A stretch of 64,000 nt of DNA from Pseudisothecium myosuroides (GCA_951799445.1 OX637289.1:1652501-1716500); one strand, 5' to 3'; counted from the stretch's first letter, positions 1 to 13,800 are shown. Notes: generated by a model not told the origin, from the sequence alone. Program-made: numbers and translations.

Positions 1-1437
1 ATTCATTGATCCTACAATAGAATAGAGAGGTCACAAAGTACAAACTTAGTGACCCAAAATAGGACAAAGGATTTTAAGTCAAGGTTCATTTTTAAAGGAA
101 AACATTCTCACCCCTATAGAATTCTAATGAGAACCTTCAATAGATAACTTGGTCACAAAATGGATAATTGCAAAATAATGTAAATTCCTATAAAAGCAAG
201 TTTTGAATAGATCCATTTTTAACTCAAGGTGTAAACTTGTACCCATTCTAAAGTTTTGAGAAGATTTATAATTTTTCCAATTGAATGCCTAGATCAAAAG
301 TTATTTTGCCCCCTGAAATAGGCTATGAAGGCAACTTCAAGCAATATTTGTAGAATTATATATATTTTTTTTAAATTTGGCAAGTTTAAGTAAATAATAT
401 CATGGTTGCTTTAGTCCTTTAACGTCATAATTCTTTCCAACTAAATCAAATTACACTTTCATGAGAAAATTAGATACGATGATTTGTTGAAAATAAAAAT
501 TTATTTTATTGCAACATTTGTAGGAACCTCTTGTTATGAGCTTTAAAGTTTCATTAAGCTTCTAGAAATGTCATTAGAGTTTCACAAGTGAATGAATGAA
601 TGAAAAATGGTGAGAATGAAAATGTGATACTTGGTATGAAGGATGAAATCATAACACTTTGTTTTTAGTAGAATAGGTATTTTATTATAATATTTTGTAT
701 GATTAAAACTATCATTTATACTTAATCTTAGGCGTTTTTACTATATAGGTGCTTCAATGGGCTAAATATAGAATCAAAATATCATAAACATTGTTTAAAA
801 AGTTTTCGCATTTTAATTACTTTAGAAAATAATTACTCCATATTAAATCATTTTAAAATTTTGATTTAAAAAAACAAACTTCACTTTAAACTATAGACAA
901 GTGAAATTATAGCATAAAAGTGATAAAACTAAGTGTGATTTTTTATTATATTTATACATTTTTCTATAGCATGAAAAGTTATAAATGGACAATATTTGGA
1001 GGTTTTCTAATTTAAAGTTACAAAGTTTTGGATACAAATATAAACCAAAAATCAAATGTAAATTTTTAAAAAATATTATAAAGTCCGTAATTCACAACAA
1101 AGTATTAATGCATCAAAATTAAAAAAACATTTATTTTGTAATTGCAGTTTTAGAATATCCATAGCTTGAAAATACTTTCTTGAATATTATGGATTGTTTT
1201 AGGAAAAATGAATCTATTGAAATTTTAAACCTTCAGGATAAACATATTTCTTGCCAAAAGTCTTAAATTTTTTTTGAAAATGGTGGAAATTACTATATAG
1301 AAATTATGTACAAATTATAACTTGATTTTTAGAATTTTGAAAATTGAAAATCTTGAATATTGTACTGTGGATTGTGATCCATATTAGGATCTATAGAAAT
1401 TGAATATTTGAAATATTTCAATATTAGATGTCTTAAT
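1..1437. other. AT-rich intergenic DNA, no gene seen
   Basis: Strongly AT-rich sequence with many short A and T runs. No open frame of credible length or family resemblance and no clear terminal inverted repeats were found. It may be decayed transposon sequence. Confidence 0.6.
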
Positions 1438-1618
1438 CTACACTAAATAGGGGTATTAAAGGGACCCATACTAATTAGTCAACATTTCACACTACCTTTG
1501 TTGTACATTAATAATTATTGAAGTGTTCAAAGATTGTACATCATGTTTCAACATCTATTTTTTTCCTCGAAAGGTCCCTTTAATTTTTTGGTCCCCTTAA
1601 TACCCCTATTCAGTATAG
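1438..1618. mobile_element. Short foldback MITE, unclassified
   Basis: About 180 bp bounded by imperfect terminal inverted repeats: CTACACTAAATAGGGG at the left and CCCCTATTCAGTATAG at the right. Symmetry continues inward (AAAGGGACC against GGTCCCCTT). There is no coding capacity. The target-site duplication is ambiguous because the flanks (ATC and GAT) are themselves palindromic, so the superfamily is not assigned. Confidence 0.6.
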
Positions 1619-2706
1619 ATCTTATAATGAATTTCTAGTTGTGTAGCCAATCATTTGGATGGTTCTTGAAGTTGTAATTTCTGCTAGTGAATATGCAATT
1701 AGGTTTTAGAATTGACTAAGCTAGCTCCACCCTAGTAAATCAGGGTTTAATATTAATAAAAGTGGCATAAAACAAACAATCCAAAGGAATGGATAGTGTT
1801 GGTTGAATCACAATGAATTCAATATCTATAATTTTAACCCAAGACAATGAAAACAAATTTTTTATAGTTATATAATTATCGAACATAAAAGCTTGGCCTT
1901 GTGAAGTGACTATTGTAAATTCATGGGTCTTGAAGTGCAAATTTCACAATTTGTATTTCATAGTCAAATATCTAAAATGGATCCATTTAATAAATCAATT
2001 GATTGTCAATACATCTAATCATTTCTTCTAATACATTGTTGTCTTAAAAAACTAAATTAAAGTCAAAGGACTTGGAATCAACATCAAACAAATTGGAAAT
2101 TCTATATGAAAAAGTCTCAAAAATGTCTTATCTAGGTACCCAAATTTAAAATGTCAAAAGTAAATTAAATCAATAACGCAAAGATGAAACTAACCCAAGA
2201 TTGCATTATTCATATATTATAATGGAACTAATCACTTGATGACTACATTCCTTTTTAATGAATCTAAGTATGCTTTGGTAACATTTTTGTTTTGATTTGG
2301 AGACAATAAAAAATAGGAATGAATAGTGTAACCAAATAGAGCGGTAACATCAAAGCTAAATTTTCATTGGTCAAGAATATTAATTATAATCAAATACAAA
2401 CTTTGTTCAATATTATAATCTATATCTAGGAAATAAGAATCTAAGAAATAATTTGCTAGTGAAGGTATGTAAAATAAGAATTGTTCAATTTCATTTGCCT
2501 TATGTCATTTTTGAATAGAAAGCATTCATATGTATGTCCTTTCCATTGTGCTATTTTAGTAGGGATATTCTTGCTACAATAGCCTTGTGATGTGAAGACA
2601 ATTTTAGATTCAAGAAATTTACAATACCCGAAGATGACATGATGCAACTAAAATAAATGAGCACAAAGAATGGCAAAGAAACAATCCTTTGACTTTCAAT
2701 TGAAGA
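1619..2706. other. AT-rich intergenic DNA, no gene seen
   Basis: No recognisable coding, RNA or repeat structure. Short open frames here look random in composition. Confidence 0.55.
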
Positions 2707-2710
2707 TTAA

Positions 2711-3625
2711 CCCCTAAAGTGCCAAAGTCCCCTCGGGTGACACTTGGGATTTCGGGCAGGCTCGTGTGGCCTCAAATTCTGACCTGATTTTTTGAAACTT
2801 TTTTTGAAGATAGGGAATCACATTGGCTTTCTAAAAATATAATTTTTTTTTCAGTTGGTGCCCGGGAGCAAACGTTATGCCATCCTAAAGCAAAAAAGCA
2901 GTTCGGCGGGTAGAAAAAAAAAACAGAAAAAATGATTTTTTCTTTTTAAAATTTTTTTTCTCAAAGATCATGTTTATGTCTACATTTGAAGCTTTGATTC
3001 ATTCTAATTGAACTAATAATGAGAAAGTTATGGACAATCTTGTTTTTCAGGCAATTTAAGCATCTTCAAAAAAAAACTTATAGAATTCATTTTTGAATGC
3101 AATTTTCAAATTTTTTCAAATTTTTTTTTTGATGAGGTCAAGTTTGTTTGCAAGAACAATCCGATCGTTGGGATTATGTTGTTTTAATTCCACCTAAGAG
3201 CTATTAGCAATTTAGTATTTCGTTCAATTTTGGACCTATGTCTATTTAACAATTTTTTTATATGTGAAAATCAAGGTTTGACATTCTGAAATTTTTTTCT
3301 TCAACTCTCAACTCAAATGTTCAACATAAAAAATTACAACTTTAAGTTGTGTAGTGCAAAAAAAATCCACAAATGGCCGTCAAAGTCATCTGAAATTGAA
3401 GGAAACAGTTCAAAAAAACTTTTTCTTCCAACTTCGAATGCTATTATCTTCCAATCGGAACGGTCAAATGTCTTGAAATTTTTACCACATAATTTGAGAT
3501 AAGTGAAGTACAAGATCCTACATTAGATTCTAAAAGAAAAAAAAAATTGGTTTAGGGAGTGATCGCAGCAGAAATGGCAGTTTTCAATGGTTCCGGAGCC
3601 ATAAAATGCCTTGGTATTTTAGGGG
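2711..3625 (+). mobile_element. TTAA-flanked non-autonomous element, ~0.9 kb type (copy A)
   Basis: The left end starts CCCCTAAAGTGCCAAAG and the right end reads CTTGGTATTTTAGGGG. Both are flanked by TTAA, at 2707-2710 and 3626-3629. The interior shares phrases with copies near 19.5, 51.8, 60.5 and 62.1 kb, for example a block about Gly-free AT-rich runs followed by GATTGTTCTAGCAAG-like sequence in one orientation. No transposase frame exists. Family knowledge: TTAA targets with CCC-starting ends are typical of piggyBac. The assignment is inference from the ends only. Confidence 0.8.
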
Positions 3626-3629
3626 TTAA

Positions 3630-5844
3630 TGTTGATTTTGTTAAATTAGTGATAATCCATTATTTTGGCGCAATTCAAATTTGTGGGTCAAAACCAAAAT
3701 CCATGCTTGTACTAATCTGTGACTTGAAATTAGACATTTGTGACGATATATGACATAATTTTTGGCTTGTTGAAATCGCTAATTTAACAAAACTAATGTT
3801 CAATGTTTTTTTTCATATTTCACAAGCTTTGAGTGAAATATTCATGCATAATTAATCAGTTCCTTATCAATATCATGAACATCTATGCAGAACTTAGGAA
3901 CAATTTACAAAAAAATTGTATAGATGTGTATTTCTCCACTTTGATCATGTGTCCACCTAGTAAGAGTTATAATTTGGAAACCTTTTTTTATTTTAGTGTA
4001 CTTGCAATTACAATTACATTTTAATAATTTTTTATATTTTTGACTAAATTCATTTGCCTTTCCAATTTCTAATTTATAAGTTACTCCGTATGTTGTTACT
4101 ACTATTATTTTAAATATATGGTAAATTTTAGAAAAATTCAAGGTTTGTCACCAGTATCAAATTCTTTGTTTGAAAATAAAATGAAGATTTGTCAAGCCTT
4201 GTCCTAACTTGATTAGATAGTATGTGTAATTATTCAAATTTTAATTTTTAGCGAATTATTTTTGTTTGTCAATTTTCCATTGAGTCCAACTTATTAATCA
4301 ATACCTTAGATAGTATATTGTAATTGTCACTTTGCAACCTTTCAAAGGATAGAGGTTCATATGAGTCAATCGACAACTATTGTGATTCCAACAAGCATTT
4401 GTCATTTTATACAATCTCATCATTCATATGAAAACTATTTTCCAAAAAGTAAATGTTCCAATTCCAATTAATTTTTTACACATGTTCCATTGTTTTAGAT
4501 AAAAAATGATTAAAAAAAATCTTTTCATGCAATTATAGAGAAAGCATCATTACACATTTTTTGAAAGTGGGAGAAATCTTTGAAAAAAACTACACAATAT
4601 TTATTATATTGTACTTCAACCTCGGGGGGTTCACACCCCTATATGTTTACATATCACGTGTGATAATGGGGTATTTAATTGGGGGGTATTTATGAATTTT
4701 CAAGTATTTTTTGCCTCCCTATTTTTACCTAAAAAGCTATTGGCATGTATTTTTCTACACACTATTTTTTTTGTAAATGGTAGGGGATGCTAGTTTTTCA
4801 CACCCTATTTTTTTCAAAATTGTAGAATTACGGAATGTCGTGAAGAATATGATGACTTTGCAAACCAGAGTATGGAACAAATGCAAAAAATAAAGAGGAT
4901 TTCAACTTTGTTCATTTTAGTGGTCAGTTAGTCCTATTGTGAGAAGTTTAGCAAAACTCAGATTATTCAAAATTATTCTAGATTTCCCTTTACACGATTG
5001 GATGAGGAATTTAGATTCATTTTGTACACAAAACTGAGCTCATGAAATGGCTAGCAACTCCTGTAAAGGTTAAAGATGGATGCAAAAAATGTCAATTATT
5101 TTTTCAGTTTCAAATTCAAGAATTCAGGTTTCACTTTGACATCAACAAAAGTTTCAGACTTGTGAAGTTCACTGAGTCTCTACAACATTAAATGCCCTCA
5201 TACAAAACTCAACAAAATTAGAATTCAAAAACTAAGTGCACCAAAGCCCAAGGCATTCCAATCCCGCCCAAAGAAAAAAAAATCCCTCCACTCAGTTAAT
5301 TCAAGACTGCACTGAAAAGTAGACACTTGTACACCAAACTGGATCAAATGGTTATAATTAAACTGAACCTACTAAATAAGTTTGGGAGATCCTATATTTG
5401 GAAGCCTATTTTCTTTCTACTACACAAAGAAATGGAAGAATTATACTACACCCTATCTTTTTTATAATCACCCTAGTACATATTATCTATGCTATAGTAG
5501 ATCTAAAGAAGGTATAAATTTTTCCTCCAAGGAATTAATTAAACCCTATTTTTATCTCACATAGTTTTCTAAAATTTTGGGAGTCTCCCCCCCAAGACTT
5601 CAACACAATTGTCACTTGTCAATACGGTTCTTTAACAAATGAAAAATCATTCTTGAAAGCCAAAGTAGCGCAATTTCTTTGAAGGAAAGCTTGACCATAT
5701 ATTTCTTCTGTCTCAATGGATGAAATTGATGCATTGTCACAAAATTTGGAATGGTACAGTAGAACACATCTTTATACATGGTGCTAGGACTAGCGGTTAG
5801 GTATACACATAGAGAAGATATGCATTTAGAGAGGCTAGGTTTAT
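3630..5844. other. AT-rich intergenic DNA, no gene seen
   Basis: No gene, tRNA-like cloverleaf or well-bounded transposon was recognised. The few 60-80 codon open frames lack family resemblance and splice context. Confidence 0.55.
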
Positions 5845-5848
5845 TTAA

Positions 5849-6484
5849 CCCCTAAATGCCCGAGGCACCCAATTTTGGTGTTGACAAAACTTTGAAGTTA
5901 AATAAAACCTCACCAAATTGCTATTCTTAATAATTTATATTTTTGAAAAATTCTTTTTGAAGTCTAGTTTTAGCGTCAAAAATCTGATTATGAAAATGAT
6001 TGATTATGAATTTTCTATTCAAGATTTTGTGCGCGAGTACCCATTGCAATCTTGACTTTCCGTAGTGTTGAGGGCTCTTGGAAATGAGCCTCAAATACAC
6101 TAGAGCTTGGAGGAAAAATCACATTAGAAATTCATTTAAAAAAATTGTAAAGTAGATTTTGAGAAGCCGTAAATTGACTGGGGTTATGCATGTTAGGTCC
6201 TTTAACCTCATATTTTTTGTTGACCAAACTTTTAGATTTAGCATGTGAAAAGAAGATTGAAAGACTTCAAGTCACTTTTGCAATTTTAGCACCCTTATGT
6301 TCAAACATTATAATCTTTCAATTCATAATTGATAATGTTGTATTTTCTTTTCCTATGTGACCTCTAACATATCTTGAATGGTTACAATCCATAAAAAATT
6401 AATACAACTTATCAAAATATTGGCTTTTTGTTCAATTTAGAGCAAATTCCTAAAAGTTCAAAAAAGGGCTTAGGCATTTAGGGA
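5849..6484. mobile_element. TTAA-flanked non-autonomous element, ~0.63 kb type (copy B)
   Basis: Left end CCCCTAAATGCCCGAGGC and right end GGCTTAGGCATTTAGGGA, both flanked by TTAA (5845-5848 and 6485-6488). It is clearly related over its length to the copy at 20637-21262, with shared blocks such as CTTGACTTTCCGTAGTGTTG and TGGCTTTTTGTTCAATTTAG. Non-coding. The last base of the right end is mutated from G to A relative to the clan consensus. Confidence 0.82.
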
Positions 6485-6536
6485 TTAAGTCCAATGGAGT
6501 ATTTCTCTTATTCCAAGTTTGCAGTATCACTATATG

Positions 6537-7221
6537 GTTTGAAGTTTGAAGTATCATTGTATCAAGAATGGTTACTTTTACTGACTAGTCAAGCCAATCA
6601 TGTTCCAATGGGGCAATGGGTGGGTCTCTATAGTAAAGTAGATGATGTCCTCCCCAACATCACTTGGAAGGTAAACATACTAGACTTCCAGATCCGTCCA
6701 TCTCAATTACAAGTACTCTCTCCACAATCGGATGTAGCTTTGGCAATAGTCGGCCCAACCTTCAAACAACTCTCATTACTTAACCTCCCCCTCGAGAGTG
6801 TAGCTTATGAGGGTTTCATTCAAAGAGTTTGAGTTCTTGAATTTCGAAAGAAGATTGGTGGGACTCCCTCTCTCTTTTACTCAGGCGACATACAGGCGTT
6901 GGAGTTTGATCCTGGCCGTTGGCAGTGGGATAATGGTCATCAACTGTCAACCTACACGACATCCATGGGTCGACAACTCCTTACTAAGAATAGTCAACTT
7001 AAGCAGTCTATTCCCTCCAAGTAGCCGGGCCATCTTCCTCTTAACTTTCTATCTGATTAGCGGGATCTTTGGCACAAATCTAGATCTCAAAAGGAAGTGG
7101 CTTTCATGTGGTATGTCCGTTCATTCTTGGTAGGCTTGCATCAACCCGACTTCTTGGCTTGGCTGTTGTTCCTTGGTCTTTTTCTAATGCAGTGGGTCTC
7201 CCACTTGTTCAAAAAAAAAAA
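6537..7221 (+). mobile_element. Non-LTR retroposon 3' fragment with poly(A) and target duplication
   Basis: Insertion ending in a run of about 12 A residues and flanked by the 14-bp direct repeat AGTATCACTATATG (6523-6536 and 7222-7235). This structure is diagnostic of target-primed reverse transcription. Its GC content is higher than the host DNA. Broken open frames, including a stretch ending LFLMQWVSHLF, suggest the degenerate 3' end of a LINE open frame. The same tail is seen in reverse orientation at 42.8 kb. It is 5'-truncated and not functional. Confidence 0.75.
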
Positions 7222-7235
7222 AGTATCACTATATG

Positions 7236-7886
7236 AAAATGTGCTTGAAATTGGGCCTACCTATTGTCTACATTCTTGACAGTTATGCAAAAAGAGAGGA
7301 TGCACTACTCTTTTATGGATGAATAAATAAGCTTCGTCCATACCTTGCACGTTTCATCCATAGCTATGACTTCATTAAAGAACGGAAGTGATTGCTTTCT
7401 GCACTGCACAAAATAAATGAAATTAAAATCCAGGTTGTCAGTCTTTCAATAGTTCAACGCATCCGGCAGTTTCTGGGAACTGCGCAGTCAACGGCGCTCC
7501 CAATGAAGCTCCCAACGACGCTCCCAGTGACGCTCCCCAACCCACCCAGCAGCAGGAGGAGGGGACCGCGACCGTTACGAGCGCTGCGACGAATTTGAAT
7601 TCGAATTTCGAAAATGGGCAATGGCGGGCATCTCGTGCTGACGCCGACGTACTTCACCCCCCTCCCGGCCCCATTCACCTTCGGATTGCTGTCTCTCCCA
7701 TTTCATCTCGCCAAGTCCCGGCGGTCGCTAGTCGTGTCTTCACAGCACTTTGCGCGACTGCTCGTAGCTCTTAGGAACCCGTGTTTTCGAAACACATGCT
7801 GTAGAGGTGAGCGAGGACCGGCGGTTTTGGCCATTTCCGGTGTTTTGAGGTTCTGAGCGGGACTTTGAATCGGGGGGGGGGACACC
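7236..7886 (+). promoter_or_regulatory. Probable promoter and 5' leader of TOP2
   Basis: Base composition changes sharply from AT-rich to GC-rich at about 7.45 kb, as expected for a gene start. The stretch just before the first ATG is GC-rich and contains a G run at 7872-7880. No TATA box could be placed with confidence. Open frames on both strands here (for example 7614-7856) lack family resemblance and probably reflect GC-rich composition. Confidence 0.45.
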
Positions 7887-10800
7887 ATGGATGACTATGA
7901 CTTCGGTGAAGTGGAGAACGTCGGAGTTGTGAAGAAGAAGGTGAGCGCTGGTCCTTCCGTTTCTGCGTGTGTCTGATTTTGTTTGCAGCTTCTATTCATG
8001 GTGGTGAACCGCGTTGTTGCTTTTGATCACTGCTCTCCGAGGATGGTGTCAGTCTCTCCGCAAAGGGTTACTGGATGACGGTTCTTCCGGTCTTCTATCT
8101 TAGTAGCTGTTTATACTAAAGATTTTAACGTTTTAGAACTTTTCTTGGCATTTTTAATTGCTAAAGAACAGAGTCTTTACAGACGTTTCTGAGTTTTTGT
8201 ATGTGTACTTCCAGCTTAAGAGCGGAGTCTTTAAGAATGAACTTAAGAATATGCTGTTTTAGGGAATCAGAAACGGATATAAGAAAGAGAATTAAAATGG
8301 AAGAGTCTGTTTTCTGGTGAAATTTGTTCTCCGGCTATGTGGTTTTGAGGTTCCTACTTATTTCTCAGTGTCCTGGTTACGCATTTGCAATTCTCTCTCT
8401 CTTTTTCCTTCATCGGTCTCCTGTGTCAGTCCGCTCAATTTTCGAGTCGTGAGGCTGCTGTACTTCTGCTTCCAGGTTTTACATATTTTGGAGCTCGTAA
8501 TTTTCTAGGTTTCACTTATTTGCCTTCCTTTGCCTTGGTAACCGAATTCTTGAATTTCTTTCGGTCTTTCTTCTCTTGAGTTGCAGCGCCGCGACCATTG
8601 AGTAGCACATTAGCCTGTCATCGTTTGGTCCTCGATTTGGGATGCAGAGCATGGAAAAGAGACAAATGATCCTGGACTTAGAGAGTGTTGAAAGTAGTAT
8701 CCGTGCTGACAACGGAACTGAATCGCAGGTTTCGAAATCGAAGCCCGCCGGAGAGAAAGTGGTGAAATCTTCGAAAACTGTCAAGATACCGCTTCAATCC
8801 AGCTCCGGCTTTAATGTGGATGCAAATGCCGTGAATGAAAAGGCTGCTAAACCGATCAAGCGGGAGCCTCATCCCGACAAATCCATCGAGGAGACTTACC
8901 AGAAAAAAACTCAGCTTGAGCATATCCTACTCAGACCTGACACTTACGTAGGGAGCATTGAGAAGCACACTCAGGCACTTTGGGTATACGAGGACGAGCG
9001 AATGGTTAATCGAAATGTTACGTTCGTTCCCGGGTTGTACAAGATTTTTGACGAAATCTTGGTCAATGCCGCTGATGTTAAGCAGCGCGATCCCTCCATG
9101 GACTCTGTGAAGGTTAGTCAGATGCCTTCGGTTTGATGTAGTTCAAGCGCTTTTGTAGAGGCAATATTAGGAAATGTTTGTAGTAGCATAAAATCGACGG
9201 CAGAGTATGTGTTGTCATGCATGTGATTTTTTGGACAATTTGTGTAACGATCATGTAGCCGTGGTACATGCATTTCTGTTTCAGTTCAGAGCTTCGTGTC
9301 CGCAGTATTCCTCGTTCCGAGCATTTAGGACAATCGGGAAATCAGAACTCAGTTATTCTTTATTCCTTGCTGCAGGTGGAGATTGACATTGAACAAAATT
9401 TCATTAGTGTGTACAATAATGGGTTCGGTGTACCTGTTGAGATCCACAAAGAAGAAGGTGTCTATGTTCCCGAGATGATCTTTGGGCATCTTCTGACTAG
9501 CAGCAACTACAATGATTCCGAAAAGAAAACCACTGGAGGTCGAAACGGGTACGGAGCAAAGCTTGCCAACATCTTCTCGACGGAATTTACTATCGAAACA
9601 GCAGATGGAAAACGTCAAAGGCGGTACAAGCAGGTATGAAGAAGACGACCACGATTTTGAGCTTGCGTTGCTTTAATTGCCTAATTAGATTGAAGATCAG
9701 GTTGGAGGTATACCAGGTTTTAATGAGCCAACTGATGCTTGCCGGTGTCCTGTATTTTGAAGGTTTTTAAAAACAACATGAGCGACAAATCAGAACCTAA
9801 GATCACTACGTGCAAGTCCAGCGAGAACTGGACGAAAGTGACTTTCAAACCTGACCTCTCTAAATTTAACATGACCCACCTCGAGAGTGATGTTGTCTCG
9901 CTGATGAACAAGCGTGTAATGGACATTGCCGGGTGCTTGGGTAAAGGCTGTAAAGTTGAGCTTAACGGCAAACGCCTTCCGATCAAATCATTCCAAGACT
10001 ATGTTGGACTTTACCTTTCTGTTGCGAATGCCAACCGAGAGGAACCCTTACCGAGGTCTGCATTCCTCTCTCGTTTCTCCTCATGCCGTCCCTTTGAATC
10101 GGGTGGACTTGTTGTCAGGGTATCTATGTTCCCAGCTTAGGTGTTACACACTTACTCACGTTCCTTCTTCAATTTGTTCCTACACTGGCACGCCTGAACT
10201 CAGAGCTGTGTATTCCCTGCAATGGTATTTGATCGTCAGTCACGTATTTATTCGCGTTCCTCGAATTCCTCTGTTTCAGGATTTACGAAAGAGTAAGTGA
10301 CCGGTGGGAGGTGTGTGTGAGTCTCAGTGATGGGCAGTTCAATCAGGTGCGTGGGTTACGAAATCCACTACTCCAGATTCTGAAACTCTGTTCTTTAATT
10401 GACTGTAAAATCTTGTACGAGAGTATAGTTTGAATGCTTCCATGGCTGAGATTGTGTATCTCCTACTGACATGGCAATGCAATGATTGTTAATTTGCAGG
10501 TAAGTTTCTGTAACAGCATTGCCACGATCAGAGGAGGAACCCATGTAGCTTACGTGACGGACCAGATTGTATCACACGTCCTATCTCTCGTGAACAAGAA
10601 GAATAAACAAGCCGGCGTGAAGCCGTTTCAGATTAAAAATCACATGTGGGTGTTTGTCAATGCCCTTATTGACAATCCCACATTCGACTCACAAACGAAA
10701 GAAACGCTGACCACTCGTGCCGGCAGCTTCGGGTCCAAGTGCGACCTGTCAGCTGAGTTTCTGAAGAAAGGTAGGATCTAGGAAGCATACCCTTCCGTGA

Positions 10801-13800
10801 GATTTAAACTCGATTATTGGCATCTTTCGGGCTGGTCCTTCCCTGATCGCGACATTATCAATACTTAAGCAATCCATGAGAACGTTCAGTTTCTTACTGC
10901 CGTCTTTGCTGCAGTTGCGAAATGTGGAGTCGTAGAGAACGTCTTGACTTGGGCAGACTTCAAGCAGAGCAAGGAACTGAAGAAGAACGATGGCGCCAAA
11001 CGACAACGCATTACCGGCATCCCTAAACTTGATGATGCCAATGATGCTGGCGGGAAAACTTCAGAGCAATGCACTCTCATCCTCACAGAGGGTGACTCCG
11101 CCAAAGCCCTTGCCGTAAGCTTTGCTTGTGCTAAGCTCCAGAGTTCACTTAAGTTTGAGAGGTCGCGAGGGTTGATAGTCAAGGTGCACTGCGCTCGCTA
11201 ATGCACTCAAGACCCTTAATAGTATTCGGCCCTGGCAGAGGCTGCGACTTTTTTAAAGTCTCTGACTTCAAATTTCTCTTTTGTCAGATGAGTGGGATCA
11301 GTGTTGTGGGGCGTGACAAATACGGTGTTTTCCCATTACGAGGAAAGCTTCTGAACGTGAGGGAAGCCAGTCACAAGCAAATTATGGAAAATGCAGAAAT
11401 CACGAACATCAAGCGCATCCTTGGTCTTCAGCATGGCAAGGACTATGACAGCACCAAATCACTCCGATACGGGCATCTGATGATCATGACTGATCAGGTC
11501 TGCAAAGTGTTTTACTTGCTTAATTTCTTTGAACTAGGTGCTAAACCATGTCCCTGATTGAGACATTAGATGTTCTCGGAGATCTCTCTTTGAGGTCGTG
11601 AGCCTCGTGGTACCGAACGCCAGTTCAGAATCTGACACTTACAGTAACTCTCGTCTTGGCAGGATCACGACGGATCACATATCAAAGGACTGTTGATCAA
11701 CTTCATTCACTCGTTTTGGCCCTCTTTACTCAAAATTCCAACCTTCCTGGTTGAGTTCATTACCCCGATTGTGAAGGTACGCTGTGGTTCATATTTTGTT
11801 TAAGACTCTTCTAGAGTTTTGAGTCAGTGGGACCCACTGATTTAGGTTCCTGCAAACTCATCCTTGCTCGTTTACACTGTTGTGTGCAGGCAACCAACAA
11901 GCAACAGACGCTCTCATTTTACACTATGCCCGAGTACGAGAACTGGAAAGAATCCCTGAATGGTGTAACGAAGGGGTGGACCATCAAGTACTATAAGGTT
12001 TGAATACCGGCTTACACTGGTATACTTCTGTTTACTTCTATGTCTAGCTGTTTCGGTTGATATTATGTGAACCACTCACTGTCTTACTTTTGGAATGGAT
12101 ACGTCACTGAATGGTGCAGGGTCTGGGTACTTCAACATCAAAAGAAGGAAAAGAGTACTTCCGTGAACTCATCAGACACAAAAAGGACTTCACCTGGGAG
12201 AGCGAATTGGATGGTGATGCAATAGAGATGGCATTCAGTAAGAAAAAGATCGAAGCTCGGAAGACATGGCTGCGCCACTACGAGGTACACCTTTTCACTG
12301 TCTCTTTCATGAGGTTTCAAATCTAGCCGCAATCTCTTTGCGTTGGACATCACGTCAACTATTTTAGTGTTTTGGCTGATTGCGTCATTGCTGTTGTGTT
12401 GAGAATCGATCCTGCCGGTATGGCAGCTTCGTATCTTCGAGTTTTGGAATTTGTGGATCTAGATCGGTAGCGTTCTCATGATTTGCATTGCTATGTGTGT
12501 CTTTATGCTGTTTCCTTAAGTATTGGAACTGTCAGCTGACTGAGTGCGGTGAGTCGCTATGTACCAGCCCGGAACCTTCCTCGACATGACTGCGGAGAAA
12601 ATCAATTACTGCGATTTCGTGAATAAGGAACTTATTCTGTTCTCAATGGCCGATCTTTCAAGATCTATTCCATCCATGGTGGATGGGTTAAAGCCTGGTC
12701 AGCGGAAAATTCTTTTCTGCTGTTTCAAGAGGAACTTCGTCACGCAAGCCAAGGTATCTATAGCCCACGAACTGGAATCAATTATCCCCCCGTTCTTTCT
12801 TTCAGAATCCTATTTTCAGCATTGCAGTCTTTCATTCTTCAGCCAAGTTGCGGTTTACAACTGTAAGCGTTTCTGACATATGACGTGCCCACGCAACAGG
12901 TTGCGCAATTTTCTGGTTATGTGTCGGAGCATTCAGCGTACCATCATGGAGAGCAGAGTCTCGCCAGCACCATTATCGGTATGGCGCAAAATTTTGTCGG
13001 AAGCAACAACATCAATGTCCTTTCTCCAGAGGGTCAATTTGGAACTCGTGAACAGGTATGGCTGTAGAAATGTTGAGCTTATATTTACTAAACAAACTTC
13101 ACTAAGCATTGTCTAAACAGTTATCAAACTGTGAATTTTGTCTCGAACAACGAGCTTCTGATCTCGCGGAACTATGATTGAATGCAGGGTGGGAAAAATC
13201 ATGCCAGCCCACGTTACATCTTCACTTGTCTAGCACCGATTACACGTGCTCTCTTTCCTCAACCAGATGATGTCCTTCTTGATTACATGAAAGAGGATGG
13301 ACAATCCATAGAGCCGAGCTGGTACTGCCCCATTCTACCTTTGGTGCTTGTCAACGGTAGCGAAGGTATCGGCACTGGCTGGAGCTCCTTTGTGCCGAAC
13401 TATAATCCTAGAGATATTGTTGCAAACCTTCGCCGCCTGCTGGCAGATCAGGAGATGGTACAGATGCACCCATGGTACAAGCACTTCAAGGTACAATACT
13501 TCCTAAGCTTTTAATGTGCTATTGTGACGCAGCAACCCAAATCTAAACCATGAAGATGCTTCGCATAACAGTGCTAGCTATTCTGGACATGCAAACATAT
13601 CTGATTGTCCACCATCTGATGTCTATGGGGCAGGGGACCATCGAGTGCTCAGCAACGAAGGATAGTGGTCTCACGTACACTATCACGGGTATCATAGATC
13701 AAGTTGACGAAACAACTATAAAGATCTCGGAGCTTCCGGTGCGCAAGTGGACACAAGACTACAAGGAGTTCCTTGATGTCATGATGACTCCCTCTGACAA

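Noticed and set aside
6494..7279. Chain of plus-strand open frames as a possible host gene
   Set aside because: They fall inside a poly(A)-tailed, target-duplicated insertion and are broken by frameshifts; better explained as a dead retroposon.
7392..7888. Several open frames on both strands in the GC-rich TOP2 leader
   Set aside because: They overlap on opposite strands, lack family resemblance and are expected by chance in GC-rich leader DNA.
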